From positions 1 through 64,000 of the forward strand of contig NZ_JAIQDG010000027.1 in the NCBI RefSeq assembly GCF_020037125.1: a stretch of DNA of 64,000 nucleotides. The letters run 5' to 3'. The position numbers were made by a program, and so were the translations under genes. The DNA comes from Myxococcus sp. RHSTA-1-4. Lineage in GTDB: Bacteria; Myxococcota; Myxococcia; Myxococcales; Myxococcaceae. The notes below the pieces were generated by a model, which was given only the letters and a program-made list of their open reading frames with translations, did no database searches and was not told the DNA's origin. This document shows, piece by piece, positions 1 through 9,487 of this stretch (its first letter is position 1; each line of letters starts with the position of its first letter).

Positions 1-165
1 CGCCTGATCCTGGCCGTGCCCGACGTCTACTTCCGCCAATGGGTGGAGGAGAACTACGGCGCCCTGGTGGAGCTGCTGGTTCGCGACTGTGGGCTGCAGG
101 GCGTGCAGTGGCGCCTGCCCGCGGACGAATACGCGCCCGAGGTGGCGACGGGCCTCCCGCGGTAA
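1..165 (+). CDS. C-terminal end of a DnaA_N-like domain protein (partial)
   Basis: The window opens inside a gene; frame 1 is open for 54 codons and stops with TAA at 163-165. The visible piece, from LILAVPDVYFRQWVEENY onward, has the strand-then-helix pattern of the DnaA N-terminal domain (compare the xAPNRFVxDWVxxxY segment of DnaA). The protein ends about 20 residues after it, so the domain is C-terminal here and this is not DnaA itself. The DnaA_N assignment rests on about 35 residues and is moderate; the rest of the protein lies outside the window. Confidence 0.5.
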   Translation, partial: RLILAVPDVYFRQWVEENYGALVELLVRDCGLQGVQWRLPADEYAPEVATGLPR

Positions 166-173
166 CCACCGCC

Positions 174-1406
174 TCAATCCGCGCGCATCGCCTCCACGGG
201 GTCCAGCCTCGCCGCCCGGGCGGCCGGGTAGATGCCGAACAGCAGCCCCACCCCGCAGCTCATCACCAGCGCCAGCGCCACGGCCCAGGGGGGCACGTAC
301 ATGGGGAAGCGCAGCACCCAGTCGGCGAGGAACACCAGGCCGAAGCCCAGGCCCACGCCCATGGCGCCCCCCATCAGCGCCAGCAGCACCGCCTCCGTGG
401 CGAACTGCCCCAGGATGCGCCGCCGCTTCGCGCCCAGCGCCTTGCGCACGCCAATCTCCCGCGTCCGCTCCATCACCGACACCAGCATGATGTTCAGGAT
501 GCCGATGCCGCCCACCACCAGCGACAGCAGGCACACTCCGATGCCGGCGATGGTGATGACCACCGAGAGCTGGTTGAACGACGCCGTCACCGACTCGTTG
601 GTGTGGATCTCGAAGTCGTTGGGCATGTTCGCCGGCACGTCTCGCCGCCGGCGCAGCAGCGTGGTCACCTCGTCCTGCGCCTTCTGGAACAGCTCCGGCT
701 CGCGGGCCATCACGTCCACGTCCAGCGAGCGGTTCTTCCCGTAGAGCTGCTGGAAGACGCGCAGGGGCATCATCACCTGGTTGTCCATGCTGAACATGCC
801 CAGCATGCTGCCGCGCCGCTGGAGCACCCCAATCACCCGGAACGGCCGCCCCTTGATGCGCACCTCGTGGTTCACCGGGTCCATGCCGGGAAAGAGCGCG
901 TCCGCCACGTCCGTCCCCAGCACCACCACCTGCCGGCCGTCCAGCGCCTCCACCTCATTGAAGTAGCGCCCGGACGCCACCGTCAGGCCGCTGGTCGCCG
1001 GGTAGTTCGTCGGCGTGCCGAAGACGCGCACCGACGGCCGCGTCTCGTTGCTCGCCGTCGCCACCTTCTGCCCGCCCTCGTCGTCCACGGGCACCACCAC
1101 GCCCACCGACGGGCAGGACTCCTCGATGGCGCGCACGTCGTCCATCTCGATGTCCTGCCGCTTGGCGAACTTCGCCCAGTTGATGCGTCCGAAGCCGCCC
1201 GCCGGCCACTTCGTCACCTGGAAGGTGTGGGCCCCCATCCGGCCCAGGTCCTTGTTCACCTTCATGCGGAGCCCCTCGATGAGCCCCATCATGGTGATGA
1301 CCGTCGCCACGCCGATGACGATGCCCAGCAGCGTCAGCAGCGAGCGCAGCGGGTTGCCCAGGAACGTCCCCAGGGCCAGCCGCAGGTTGTCGAGGAAGGC
1401 TCGCAT
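174..1406 (-). CDS. MacB/FtsX-type ABC transporter permease (second permease)
   Basis: A 410-residue permease starting at MRAFLDNLRL. It has one N-terminal membrane segment (about 18-42), a periplasmic MacB-PCD domain of roughly 230 residues, and three C-terminal membrane segments with the family signature GGIGILNIMLVSVMERTREI. Known members act as mechanotransmitting permeases that drive efflux or lipoprotein extraction with a HlyD adaptor and TolC. It is the last gene of a leftward operon, 4 bp downstream of a second, paralogous permease. The start was chosen at 1404-1406 because it aligns with the family N-terminus; the frame stays open further upstream but that part is antisense to the neighbouring gene. 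Confidence 0.9.
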   Translation of the reverse strand: MRAFLDNLRLALGTFLGNPLRSLLTLLGIVIGVATVITMMGLIEGLRMKVNKDLGRMGAHTFQVTKWPAGGFGRINWAKFAKRQDIEMDDVRAIEESCPSVGVVVPVDDEGGQKVATASNETRPSVRVFGTPTNYPATSGLTVASGRYFNEVEALDGRQVVVLGTDVADALFPGMDPVNHEVRIKGRPFRVIGVLQRRGSMLGMFSMDNQVMMPLRVFQQLYGKNRSLDVDVMAREPELFQKAQDEVTTLLRRRRDVPANMPNDFEIHTNESVTASFNQLSVVITIAGIGVCLLSLVVGGIGILNIMLVSVMERTREIGVRKALGAKRRRILGQFATEAVLLALMGGAMGVGLGFGLVFLADWVLRFPMYVPPWAVALALVMSCGVGLLFGIYPAARAARLDPVEAMRAD

Positions 1407-1410
1407 CGCG

Positions 1411-2649
1411 TCACTCGTACCGGAGGGCTTCCACCGGATCCAGGTTCGCCGCGCGCGCCGCCGGCCAGATGCCGAACAGCAGGCCCACCACCGCGGCGAA
1501 GGCCACGCCGCCCACCACCGTCGTGGCCTGCACGTCCGCCGCCAGGGGGGTGATGAGTGAGACGACCTTCGCCGTCCCCAGCCCCGCCGTGGTCCCCAGC
1601 AGACCTCCCACCGCGGACACGCTCGCCGCCTCCATGAGGAACTGGAAGACGATGGTGCGCTTGCGCGCCCCCAGCGCCCGCCGCACGCCAATCTCCCGCG
1701 TCCGCTCGCGCACGGACACCAGCATGATGTTCATGATGCCGATGCCGCCCACCAGCAGGGTAATCAGGCCCACGCCCACGGCCACGCCGTAGAGCGCGCC
1801 CGTGAGCTGCTCGTACGTCTGCGCCATGGCCTCCGGCTTGTTGATGGAGAAGTCGTCCGGCAGGCCCGGCGGCGTGCCGCGGATGCGCCGGAGGATGCCC
1901 ACGAGCTGGTCCTCCGCCCGCCGCACCTGCGTCGGGTCCGCCACCGCCATGGCGATCTCCAGCCCGCGCCCCTTGCCGAAGCTCGAGTAGAACGACTTGA
2001 ACGGAACGAAGACCACCAGGTCCAGGCTCTCGTTGACGATCTTCCCCTTCCGGCTGAGCGTGCCCACCACCTGGAAGGTGCGGTTGTCGATGCGGATGGA
2101 CTGCCCCAGCGGGCTGATGCCGGGGAAGAGCCCGTCCGCCACGTCGGCGCCAATCACCGCCACCGGCCGCGTCACCTCGTCATCCGCCTCCGTGAGGAAG
2201 CGCCCGGCCGTCACCTCGTAGCCGGAGATGGTGAGGTACTCGTGCGTCACGCCCTGGATGCGCACGGTGGACAACTGCTCGCCGCCGTACGCCACGTCCG
2301 CCACCCGCTGCACCGTCGGGGAGATGGCGGACAGGAAGGGCGCCAGGCTGCGCAGCCGCGTCACCTGGTCCATGGTGAAGTTCTTCCGGTTCCGGTACAC
2401 CCACCAGTCGCCCTTCATCGCCCAGGGGAACTTGGACACGTAGAGCGTGTTGGCGCCGAAGGTCGCGAGCTGCCGGTGGAAGGACGTGTTGAGGCCCTGG
2501 ATGATGCCGACGATGGCCAGCAGCGTGGCCACGCCGATGCCGATGCCCAGCGTCGTCAGCACCGTGCGCAGGCGGTTGGCCTTGAGCGAGAAGAGCGCGA
2601 TGCGCACCCCCTCCAGCACGTCCACCCGCACCCCCCGCGGCAGCTTCAT
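1411..2649 (-). CDS. MacB/FtsX-type ABC transporter permease (first permease)
   Basis: A 412-residue protein with the same architecture as the permease downstream: an N-terminal membrane segment (RTVLTTLGIGIGVATLLAIV), a large periplasmic domain, then three C-terminal segments and the signature GGIGIMNIMLVSVRERTREI. It overlaps the stop of the ATPase gene upstream by 4 bp (ATGA), so the two are probably translationally coupled. Two non-identical permeases behind one ATPase suggest a heterodimeric membrane unit rather than the MacB homodimer. The substrate cannot be told from sequence. Confidence 0.9.
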   Translation of the reverse strand: MKLPRGVRVDVLEGVRIALFSLKANRLRTVLTTLGIGIGVATLLAIVGIIQGLNTSFHRQLATFGANTLYVSKFPWAMKGDWWVYRNRKNFTMDQVTRLRSLAPFLSAISPTVQRVADVAYGGEQLSTVRIQGVTHEYLTISGYEVTAGRFLTEADDEVTRPVAVIGADVADGLFPGISPLGQSIRIDNRTFQVVGTLSRKGKIVNESLDLVVFVPFKSFYSSFGKGRGLEIAMAVADPTQVRRAEDQLVGILRRIRGTPPGLPDDFSINKPEAMAQTYEQLTGALYGVAVGVGLITLLVGGIGIMNIMLVSVRERTREIGVRRALGARKRTIVFQFLMEAASVSAVGGLLGTTAGLGTAKVVSLITPLAADVQATTVVGGVAFAAVVGLLFGIWPAARAANLDPVEALRYE

Positions 2650-3398
2650 GTCCCCCCCGCCGCCATCACCGCCGCGCCGATGCCCAGCGCCACCTCGCGT
2701 CCGGGGCCGTCCGCCACGACCTGCCCGTCACTCAGGCGGATGGCCCGGGGGCAGCGCGCCGCCAGCTTCGGCTCGTGCGTGACGAGCACCAGCGTGTTGC
2801 CCGCCCGGTGGAGCTCCTCGAACAGCCGGACGATTTCCTCACCCGTGGCCGAGTCCAGGTTGCCCGTGGGCTCGTCCGCCAGGAGCATGGACGGCTGGGC
2901 CACCAGCGCGCGCGCAATGGCCACGCGCTGCCGCTGACCGCCGGACAGCTCGTTGGGCCGGTGGTGCATGCGGTGCGCGAGCTGCACCTTCTCCAGCGCC
3001 GCCTTCGCCCGCTCCCGCCGCTCGCGCGCCGGCAGGCCCCGGTACACCAGCGGCAGCTCCACGTTGGCCAGCGCCGTCTCGCGCGGCAGCAGCTGGAACG
3101 TCTGGAAGATGAAGCCAATCTCCTCGTTGCGGATGACGGCCAGCTCGTCGTCGCTCATGCGCGACACGTCCTTGCCGTTCAGCGTGTAGCGGCCGCTGCT
3201 GGGCGTATCCAGGCAGCCCAGCACGTTCATCAACGTGCTCTTGCCGGAGCCGGACTGGCCGATGATGGCCACCCACTCCCCGCGGCTGATGCCGAAGGAG
3301 ACGCCGCGCAGCGCGCGCACCTCCTCGCCACCCACGTGGAAGACGCGGGTGATGTCCTCGACCTCGATGAGCTTGCCCGCGCTGCTTCCGTCACTCAC
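2646..3398 (-). CDS. MacB/LolD-type ABC transporter ATPase
   Basis: A 250-residue nucleotide-binding subunit. Walker A GQSGSGKST lies at 47-55, the ABC signature LSGGQRQR at 151-158, and Walker B MLLADEP at 171-177; a conserved H follows in LVTHEP. The sequence is of the LolD/MacB group, which powers FtsX-type permeases. It overlaps the adaptor gene upstream and the permease downstream by 4 bp each, fixing its place in the exporter operon. It ends with a short glycine/alanine tail. Confidence 0.93.
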   Translation of the reverse strand: MSDGSSAGKLIEVEDITRVFHVGGEEVRALRGVSFGISRGEWVAIIGQSGSGKSTLMNVLGCLDTPSSGRYTLNGKDVSRMSDDELAVIRNEEIGFIFQTFQLLPRETALANVELPLVYRGLPARERRERAKAALEKVQLAHRMHHRPNELSGGQRQRVAIARALVAQPSMLLADEPTGNLDSATGEEIVRLFEELHRAGNTLVLVTHEPKLAARCPRAIRLSDGQVVADGPGREVALGIGAAVMAAGGT

Positions 3399-4666
3399 GA
3401 CTTCCGCCCACCCTTCATGCCACCGGGGCCGCCCGGGCCCTGCTCGGGCTCGCGGACGATGTCCCCGTCGCTCAGCTCCTTCGACAGCGTCCGGTACGGG
3501 CCCTCCACCACGCGCTCCCCGTCGTTGATGCCGTTGAGGATCTCCAGCTCCGTGTCGGAGGCGATGCCCGTCTGCACCCGCCGCACCTGCGCCTTGTTGT
3601 TCGCGTCCACCACGAACACCACCTTGGCCAGCGACTCGGTGCGCTTGGCCGTCAGCGCCCCACCCTCGATGGGGGCCTTGTAGTCCGGCAGCGTGCGCTC
3701 CGAGCGCACCGTCACCGCCTGGATGGGCACCAGCACCACGTCGTTGCGCGTCTCGGCGGAGATGCGCACCTCGGCGCTCATGCCGGGCAGCACGCCCGGA
3801 GGCCGGGTGTCCAGCGCCACGGTGACGGGGAAGCTCGTCACCTCCGCCTCCGTACCCGCGTTCTTGATGAGCGCCTTCTGGGCAATCTCCACCACGGAGC
3901 CCTGGAAGGTCTGCCCCTCCAGCGCGTCCAGCGACACCTCCGCGGGCTGGCCCGGCTTGAGGTGCACCACCTCGTGCTCACCCACCTCGAACTTCACCTC
4001 CATGGCGCTGAGCGCGGCGATGGTCATCACCACGTCCTCGGACAGGTCCGAGCCACGCACGCGCTCACCCACCTCGCGCGACAGCTCGATGACGTTGCCG
4101 TCGATGGGCGACTGCAGCGTCGTCTTGGCGAGGTCCGTCTGCGCCTGGTCCACCATGGCCACGTTGCGGGCCAGGAGCTGCTTCGCCGACGCCACCCGCG
4201 CGTCCGCGGTGTTCTTGGCCGCGCGCGCCGTCTCCACCTCGGCCGTCGACGCCAGGCCCTTCTTCTCCAGCTCCTCCACGCGCGCCAGCTCCTGCGCGCT
4301 GCGCCCCGCCTCCACCTCGGCCACCTGCGTGTCCGCGCGCGAGGCGTTCTGCGACGCCAGCGCCTGCTTCACCGCGGCCTCGTAGAGGCGCTTGTCGATG
4401 CGGCCCAGCACCTGGCCCTTCTTCACCGGGTCGCCGTCCTTCACGAGCAGCTCCACCAGGTCACCGGACAGGCTGGAGGAGATCTTCACGGTGGTGGCCG
4501 CCTGCACCTTGCCCGCGCCGGTGATGGTGCGGGTGATGGTGCCCTTGCGAGCCTTCGCGAGCTGCACCTCCAGGGACGGTGGCGGCCGCTCCTTGAGTCC
4601 GCCGACGGTGATGGCCGCCGCACCCAGGAACAGCACACCGGCAATGGCACCCTTCCACCACTTCAT
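3395..4666 (-). CDS. HlyD/MacA-family periplasmic adaptor
   Basis: A 423-residue membrane-fusion protein. One N-terminal membrane segment (about 7-24) is followed by a biotinyl-lipoyl-like half (VKDGDPVKKGQVLGRID), an alpha-helical hairpin rich in A/E/K (about 95-170), the second lipoyl half (LQSPIDGNVIELSREVGERV) and beta-barrel domains with a proximal ATVALDTRPPGVLPGMSAEVRI strand region. Such adaptors bridge the inner-membrane transporter to TolC. It ends in a glycine/proline-rich tail. Its start overlaps the TolC gene's stop (ATGA) and its stop overlaps the ATPase start, so the operon order is TolC, adaptor, ATPase, permeases. Confidence 0.92.
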   Translation of the reverse strand: MKWWKGAIAGVLFLGAAAITVGGLKERPPPSLEVQLAKARKGTITRTITGAGKVQAATTVKISSSLSGDLVELLVKDGDPVKKGQVLGRIDKRLYEAAVKQALASQNASRADTQVAEVEAGRSAQELARVEELEKKGLASTAEVETARAAKNTADARVASAKQLLARNVAMVDQAQTDLAKTTLQSPIDGNVIELSREVGERVRGSDLSEDVVMTIAALSAMEVKFEVGEHEVVHLKPGQPAEVSLDALEGQTFQGSVVEIAQKALIKNAGTEAEVTSFPVTVALDTRPPGVLPGMSAEVRISAETRNDVVLVPIQAVTVRSERTLPDYKAPIEGGALTAKRTESLAKVVFVVDANNKAQVRRVQTGIASDTELEILNGINDGERVVEGPYRTLSKELSDGDIVREPEQGPGGPGGMKGGRKS

Positions 4667-6018
4667 TTCGTCTCTCCCGGGCTCAGGGCGCCCATGGCCC
4701 GCATCAGCGTGAAGCGGGCGATTTCGACATCAATCCTGTTTTCCAGCAAGTTGAGCTCCGCCTGCGTCAGGCTGAGCTGCGCGTCGCGGACCTCCAGGGT
4801 GGAGCCCGCGCCAGCGCGGAATCGCTCCTCCGCCAGCTTGAGTCCCTGCACGGCGGCCTCGAGGTTGGCAGCGGCCAGGCGCGCGGCCTCGATCTGTGCC
4901 TCCAGCGAGCGGTGCGAGCGGCGGACGTCCGCCTCGATATCGCGCGCCGCCTGCTCGAGCACGAGCTGCGCCCGGCGGATGTTGGCCTCGGCACGCCGCG
5001 TATTGGCGGCGGTGGCGAAGCCGTTGAAGAGGTTCCACGTGAGGTTGATGCCCGCCGTGAAGGTGTTCTGCAGGCGCGGCTCGGTGAAGACGACGTCCGC
5101 GGCCGGGCCCTGGCGCGAATAGATGCCCTGCGCCGTCAGCCGGGGGATGTAGTCCGCCCGGGCGATGGCGCGCCCCAGCTCCGCGGAGCGCACCTGGAGC
5201 TGGCGCGCCGCCAGCAGCGGCCGGCGCTCCCGGGCCTGGGCGAGGGCGGTGTCCATGGCGGGGGCCGGAGCGGGCTCCTGCGTGAGGACGCCGGGGTCCA
5301 CCGCCAGCAGCGGCTCGGTGCCGGGCCGGGCCAGCCAGCTCGCCAGGTTCGTCTGGTCCGTCACCAGCTGCGCCAGCCGCTCCGTGAAGTTGATGCGGTC
5401 ATTGCCCAGGTTGACGAGCGCGGAGATCTCCTCGTTCTTGCCCACGCGGCCCGCCTGGAAGAGGGCTCGGGCTCGCTCGAGCTGCTCCTCGCTGCGCTTG
5501 ACGGTGGCCTCCAGCACCTTGAGGGTGGCCTGCGTGCGGAACAGCACGAAGAAGCGGCGGATGGCCTCCAGCTCGGAGGTGTCCGCCTCCTCCAGCGTCT
5601 GGCTCTTCTGCGCGTCCCGCAGCACGCCGCTCTGCTCGAGCTGCTTGAAGCGCGCCCGGTCGTAGATGACCTGCGTCAGGCTCAGGCCCAGGTCGTACGC
5701 CTCGGTGTCGACGGACGGCGTCTCCACCTCGAAGGTGAGGAAGCCCCCGGGGTTGTTCGGGTCCTCCGAGGTGACGATCTGCTGGCGGCGGCCCTGCCAG
5801 TTCTTCCCCGCGGAAGCACTCAGCGAGAGCTGCGGCAGCAACGCCGAGCGCGACACCCCCACGTCCGCCTCGGTGACCTCCAGGTCCAGCAGCGACTGGA
5901 GCGCGCTGGTGTTGACACGCCCCAGCTTCCGGACCTCCTCGAGGGTGATGGGGCTGGTGGCCTCCGGCGCGACGTCCGGCGCGGCGGCCAGCATGGCGGC
6001 GACGAGGAAGGCGTTCAT
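4663..6018 (-). CDS. TolC-family outer-membrane efflux protein
   Basis: About 451 residues from the start at 6016-6018, giving a short hydrophobic leader ending near AAPDVAPEA. The mature part shows two TolC repeats: long alanine/glutamate/arginine-rich helices (for example LKVLEATVKRSEEQLERARAL) alternating with strand pairs such as LSLTQVIYDRARF and LTWNLFNGFATAANT. The family forms trimeric outer-membrane channels. The start was placed here because it overlaps the stop of the membrane gene upstream by 4 bp and supplies the signal peptide; longer open frame upstream is a shadow. Confidence 0.9.
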   Translation of the reverse strand: MNAFLVAAMLAAAPDVAPEATSPITLEEVRKLGRVNTSALQSLLDLEVTEADVGVSRSALLPQLSLSASAGKNWQGRRQQIVTSEDPNNPGGFLTFEVETPSVDTEAYDLGLSLTQVIYDRARFKQLEQSGVLRDAQKSQTLEEADTSELEAIRRFFVLFRTQATLKVLEATVKRSEEQLERARALFQAGRVGKNEEISALVNLGNDRINFTERLAQLVTDQTNLASWLARPGTEPLLAVDPGVLTQEPAPAPAMDTALAQARERRPLLAARQLQVRSAELGRAIARADYIPRLTAQGIYSRQGPAADVVFTEPRLQNTFTAGINLTWNLFNGFATAANTRRAEANIRRAQLVLEQAARDIEADVRRSHRSLEAQIEAARLAAANLEAAVQGLKLAEERFRAGAGSTLEVRDAQLSLTQAELNLLENRIDVEIARFTLMRAMGALSPGETK

Positions 6019-6719
6019 CGGCCACCTCCCATCGCCGGAAGGCCAATCATCGTCACGCCCGCGAACATGGCGTACATCACCAGGGTCAGCCCCACCGCGC
6101 GGCCCCGGCCCATGCCGGTGGCGGCGGAGAAGCCCAGCCCCAGCTGGCACGCGCTCCAGAGGTTGAAGAAGTCCACCGTCGACGCCACCCGGAGCATCTT
6201 CGGGCTCAGCCCGCTCAGCACCGCCCCCAGGTGGGAGGGCACGAGCTGCGCGGCGCGCGCCGCCGTGAGCGAGTGCTGGGAGGCGGCGCAAATGGTGAAG
6301 ATGAGGTGGTAGAGGGCGATGGGCAGCAGCGCCAGGGCCGCGGCCGACATCAGCCGCTCGAAGGGGGCCTTCTGGTCGAACAACCAGCCCACCACCCACA
6401 GCACGCAGGCCAGCAGCAGCGCCAGCAGCGGCATCACGAAGACGCCCTTGGCGATGCCCCCCACCAGCGCCTTGCGCGTGGCGGTCTGGATGTTGTCGGT
6501 CAGGTCCGCCTCGGACATGCCGGCCAGCCCCCCCGAGGCCTGGAGCTCCCGGATGACGTCGGGCGCCGCGTCCCACCGGAGGGAATAGAGCGTCCCGGAG
6601 GCGGACACACAGAGTGCGAGGATGAGGAGAGGCCACACCCAGCGGCGGGCCTCGACGGCGGTGCGTGTCCCCTCTAGAGGGTCGACGAAGACGCGAACCG
6701 GTTGGACGAGTGAGGTCAT
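6015..6719 (-). CDS. YIP1-family integral membrane protein
   Basis: A 234-residue protein with five likely membrane segments (about 35-53, 95-125, 135-160, 180-205 and 208-230). The opening VQPVRVFVDPLEGTRTAVEARRWVWPLL and the spacing of the segments match bacterial YIP1-domain proteins, which are membrane proteins of unknown biochemical role. It is the first gene of the exporter operon, its TGA overlapping the tolC ATG. Placement at the head of an efflux operon suggests a helper role in assembly, but that is inference. The start at 6717-6719 is the first ATG before the domain. Confidence 0.72.
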   Translation of the reverse strand: MTSLVQPVRVFVDPLEGTRTAVEARRWVWPLLILALCVSASGTLYSLRWDAAPDVIRELQASGGLAGMSEADLTDNIQTATRKALVGGIAKGVFVMPLLALLLACVLWVVGWLFDQKAPFERLMSAAALALLPIALYHLIFTICAASQHSLTAARAAQLVPSHLGAVLSGLSPKMLRVASTVDFFNLWSACQLGLGFSAATGMGRGRAVGLTLVMYAMFAGVTMIGLPAMGGGR

Positions 6720-6937
6720 ATGGTTGAGTGTCTCGGAGCGATGTACGGCACTCGCCCTCAGGCAATTGCCCGGCCAGCCGAATTGACGCGGAGAACGGGC
6801 AGGCAGCCAACCGAATTCCGTTCCCGGGGGCTTTCTACCCCAGTGTTTCAGCGGACCTGTAGCAGCCTGTAGCGGAAATTTTGCCCGGGGCCCTGGGAGG
6901 GTGTATTCCGCTCGCCTGCCCGCTTGCCGGAGCTCGA

Positions 6938-9475
6938 ATGGTCGATAGCACGGATCTCGCGCAGGTACTCCACGAGGCGAACGACATCGCACAGAGCGTG
7001 GTGCAGAGGCTCACCTCGGCGCACGTGCTCCTGGCCCTCTTCACGGTGGAGAACCGGGCGCAGCTCCTCTTGAAGGAGCGGGGCGTGGACGAGGACGCCC
7101 TGCTGCAGCTCCTCACGTCCGCCCCGACGGAGTCGGACGGTGTCGTCCGCGAGCTGCGGGAGAAGACGCGGGAGATTGCCACCAGCCTGGGCTCGGGGGA
7201 GGCGGACTGCCTGCACCTGCTCATCGCGGTGACGCGGGTGCGCTGCGCGGCCAACGAGCTCCTGCAGCTCGCCGGGCTGGACCTGGCGACGCTGCGGACC
7301 ACGGCCATGGCCTTCTTCACGAGCGGCCGGATGCCGCGCTTCCTCCAGACGGGGCGTGCGCAGGCGCTGGGCCACCGGCCTCCGGTGAGCCGCCCGGTGG
7401 GTGCTCCGCCCTCTCCCCTGCCCCTCTCCACGGTGGCGGTGAGCCTGCCGCGCGCGACGCCGCCCACGCCTCCGCCCCTGCCTTCGCGGCCGTCGCGCTC
7501 CACGCCGGCCCTGTCTCCGCGCGACCTCATCGACGTGGACGAGCCGGAGACCGCCTCCGCCGTGCCCGTCCCCCCGCCCGCTCCGCCCGTGGCGCGCGCC
7601 GTGCCGCCGCCGCCCGTGGCCCCGCCCGCGCCGGTGTCCCGCCCGGCGGCGCCCCCCGCCCCGGCGCCCCAGGCCCGGAGCGCGTCGGTGGCGCTGGACG
7701 CCAAGGCCTTCCCGCTGCTCACGTCGCTGGGCCGCAACCTGAGCCAGGCGGCCCGCGAGGGCCGGTTGGACCCGGTGGTGGGCCGCGCACGCGAGGTCGA
7801 GGAGGTCATCGACATCCTCGGCAAGCGCCGCACCAACAACCCGTGCCTGCTGGGCGAGCCCGGCGTGGGCAAGACGGCGGTGGTGGAGGGCGTGGCGCAG
7901 CGGCTGCTGGAGCTTCGCGGCACGCTGGCGGAGAAGGTGCTGGTGGAGCTGGACATGGCCACGCTGGTGGCGGGCACCCAGCTTCGCGGCTCCTTCTCCG
8001 AGAAGCTCAACGCGCTGAAGGAGGAGGTCCGCCGCGCGGAGGGCCGCGTGGTGGTCTTCATCGACGAAATCCACACGCTGGTGGGCGCGGGCTCCACGGG
8101 CGAGGGCCCGCAGGACGCGGCCAACGAGCTGAAGACGGCGATGGCGCGGGGTGAGTTCCCCTGCATCGGCGCCACCACGCACGACGAGTACCGCAAGTTC
8201 ATCAGCGCGGACCCGGCGCTGGAGCGGCGCTTCACGGCGGTGGTGGTGAACGAGCCGTCGGTGCCGGAGACGGTGGAAATCCTCAAGGGCATCATCGGCC
8301 GTTACGAGGAGCACCACGGGCTGCGCTACCTGCCGGAGTCGCTGGAGGCGGCCGCGTCGCTGGCCAGCCGCTACGTGACGGACCGGTTCATGCCGGACAA
8401 GGCCATCTCCGTGGTGGACCTGGCGGGCAGCCGGTGCCACCGCGAGGGCCGTGACGTGGTGGAGGCGTCGGACGTGGCGCGGGTGGTGGCGAAGCTCGCG
8501 GGTGTGCCCGAGGAGCGGCTCCTGATGAATGACTCGGCGCGGCTGCTCCGGCTGGAGCAGGACCTGTCCGAGCGCGTCATCGGCCACACGGAGGCGGTGG
8601 AGCGCATCGCCCGCGTCATCCGCCGCAACTACGCGGGCTTCGCCTCGCGCCGGCCCATGGGCAGCTTCCTCTTCCTGGGCCCCACGGGCGTGGGCAAGAC
8701 GGAGATGGCGCGGGCGCTGGCGGAGGTGCTGTTCGGCAACAAGGACGCGCTGGTGCGGCTGGACATGAGCGAGATGTCCGAGCAGCACGGCGTGTCGCGC
8801 CTCATCGGTTCGCCCGCGGGCTACGTGGGCTTCGGCGAGGGTGGGCAGCTCACGGAGCCGGTGCGCCGCCGCCCGTCGTCGGTGGTGGTGCTGGACGAAA
8901 TCGAGAAGGCGCACCGCGAGGTGCAGATGCTCCTGCTCCAGGTGCTGGAGGAGGGCCGGCTGACGGACGGCAAGGGCCGGCACATCGACTTCTCGAACAC
9001 CGTCATCGTGATGACGACCAACCTGGGCGCGGAGGCTTTCTCGCGCACCGGCCGCCCGGTGGGCTTCGGGGCGGACAGCGCGGGGCCGTCGAGCGCCATG
9101 GACCTGGCGTCCTCCGCGGCGCGCAAGGCCCTGCCGCCGGAGCTGTGGAACCGCATCGATGAGCGGCTCCCCTTCCGCCCGCTGGAAGAGGTGGAGGTGG
9201 CGCGCATCGCCACGCTGTTGCTGGCGGAGAGCAGCAAGCGGCTCGCCAACGAGCGGGGCATCGAGTACGTCGCGGACGCGGACGTGGTGGGCCACCTGCT
9301 GAAGTCGGGCGGGTTCGACCCGCAGCTCGGCGCGCGGCCCATGCGGCAGATGGTGCAGCGGCTGGTGGAGGCACCGCTGGCGGAGCGCATCCTCTCCGGC
9401 GAGTTCGGCGCGGGAGACCGGGTACGCGTCGCGGTCCAGTCCGGCCAGCTCCTGTTCCAGCGCGAGTCGCACTGA
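6938..9475 (+). CDS. ClpA/ClpC-like AAA+ ATPase with proline-rich linker
   Basis: An 845-residue double-AAA+ protein. A Clp-N-like helical repeat domain (1-130) is followed by about 100 residues rich in proline, alanine and serine (145-245), then NBD1 with Walker A GEPGVGKT at 306-313 and Walker B VVVFIDEIHT, and NBD2 with Walker A GPTGVGKT at 581-588. There is no ClpB-type coiled-coil M domain between the two modules. NBD2 carries a VGF tripeptide near 708, where ClpP-binding loops (IGF/IGL/VGF) sit in ClpA/ClpC. This favours an unfoldase working with ClpP over a disaggregase, although the long flexible linker is not standard. GGAG 5 nt before the ATG supports this start over one 19 codons upstream. 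Confidence 0.85.
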   Translation: MVDSTDLAQVLHEANDIAQSVVQRLTSAHVLLALFTVENRAQLLLKERGVDEDALLQLLTSAPTESDGVVRELREKTREIATSLGSGEADCLHLLIAVTRVRCAANELLQLAGLDLATLRTTAMAFFTSGRMPRFLQTGRAQALGHRPPVSRPVGAPPSPLPLSTVAVSLPRATPPTPPPLPSRPSRSTPALSPRDLIDVDEPETASAVPVPPPAPPVARAVPPPPVAPPAPVSRPAAPPAPAPQARSASVALDAKAFPLLTSLGRNLSQAAREGRLDPVVGRAREVEEVIDILGKRRTNNPCLLGEPGVGKTAVVEGVAQRLLELRGTLAEKVLVELDMATLVAGTQLRGSFSEKLNALKEEVRRAEGRVVVFIDEIHTLVGAGSTGEGPQDAANELKTAMARGEFPCIGATTHDEYRKFISADPALERRFTAVVVNEPSVPETVEILKGIIGRYEEHHGLRYLPESLEAAASLASRYVTDRFMPDKAISVVDLAGSRCHREGRDVVEASDVARVVAKLAGVPEERLLMNDSARLLRLEQDLSERVIGHTEAVERIARVIRRNYAGFASRRPMGSFLFLGPTGVGKTEMARALAEVLFGNKDALVRLDMSEMSEQHGVSRLIGSPAGYVGFGEGGQLTEPVRRRPSSVVVLDEIEKAHREVQMLLLQVLEEGRLTDGKGRHIDFSNTVIVMTTNLGAEAFSRTGRPVGFGADSAGPSSAMDLASSAARKALPPELWNRIDERLPFRPLEEVEVARIATLLLAESSKRLANERGIEYVADADVVGHLLKSGGFDPQLGARPMRQMVQRLVEAPLAERILSGEFGAGDRVRVAVQSGQLLFQRESH

Positions 9476-9487
9476 GCAGTACCTCGA

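Noticed and set aside
4663..6810. Extended TolC reading frame
   Set aside because: The extra 264 codons overlap the YIP1 gene on the same strand in another frame; the internal ATG at 6016-6018 supplies a signal peptide and the 4-bp overlap.
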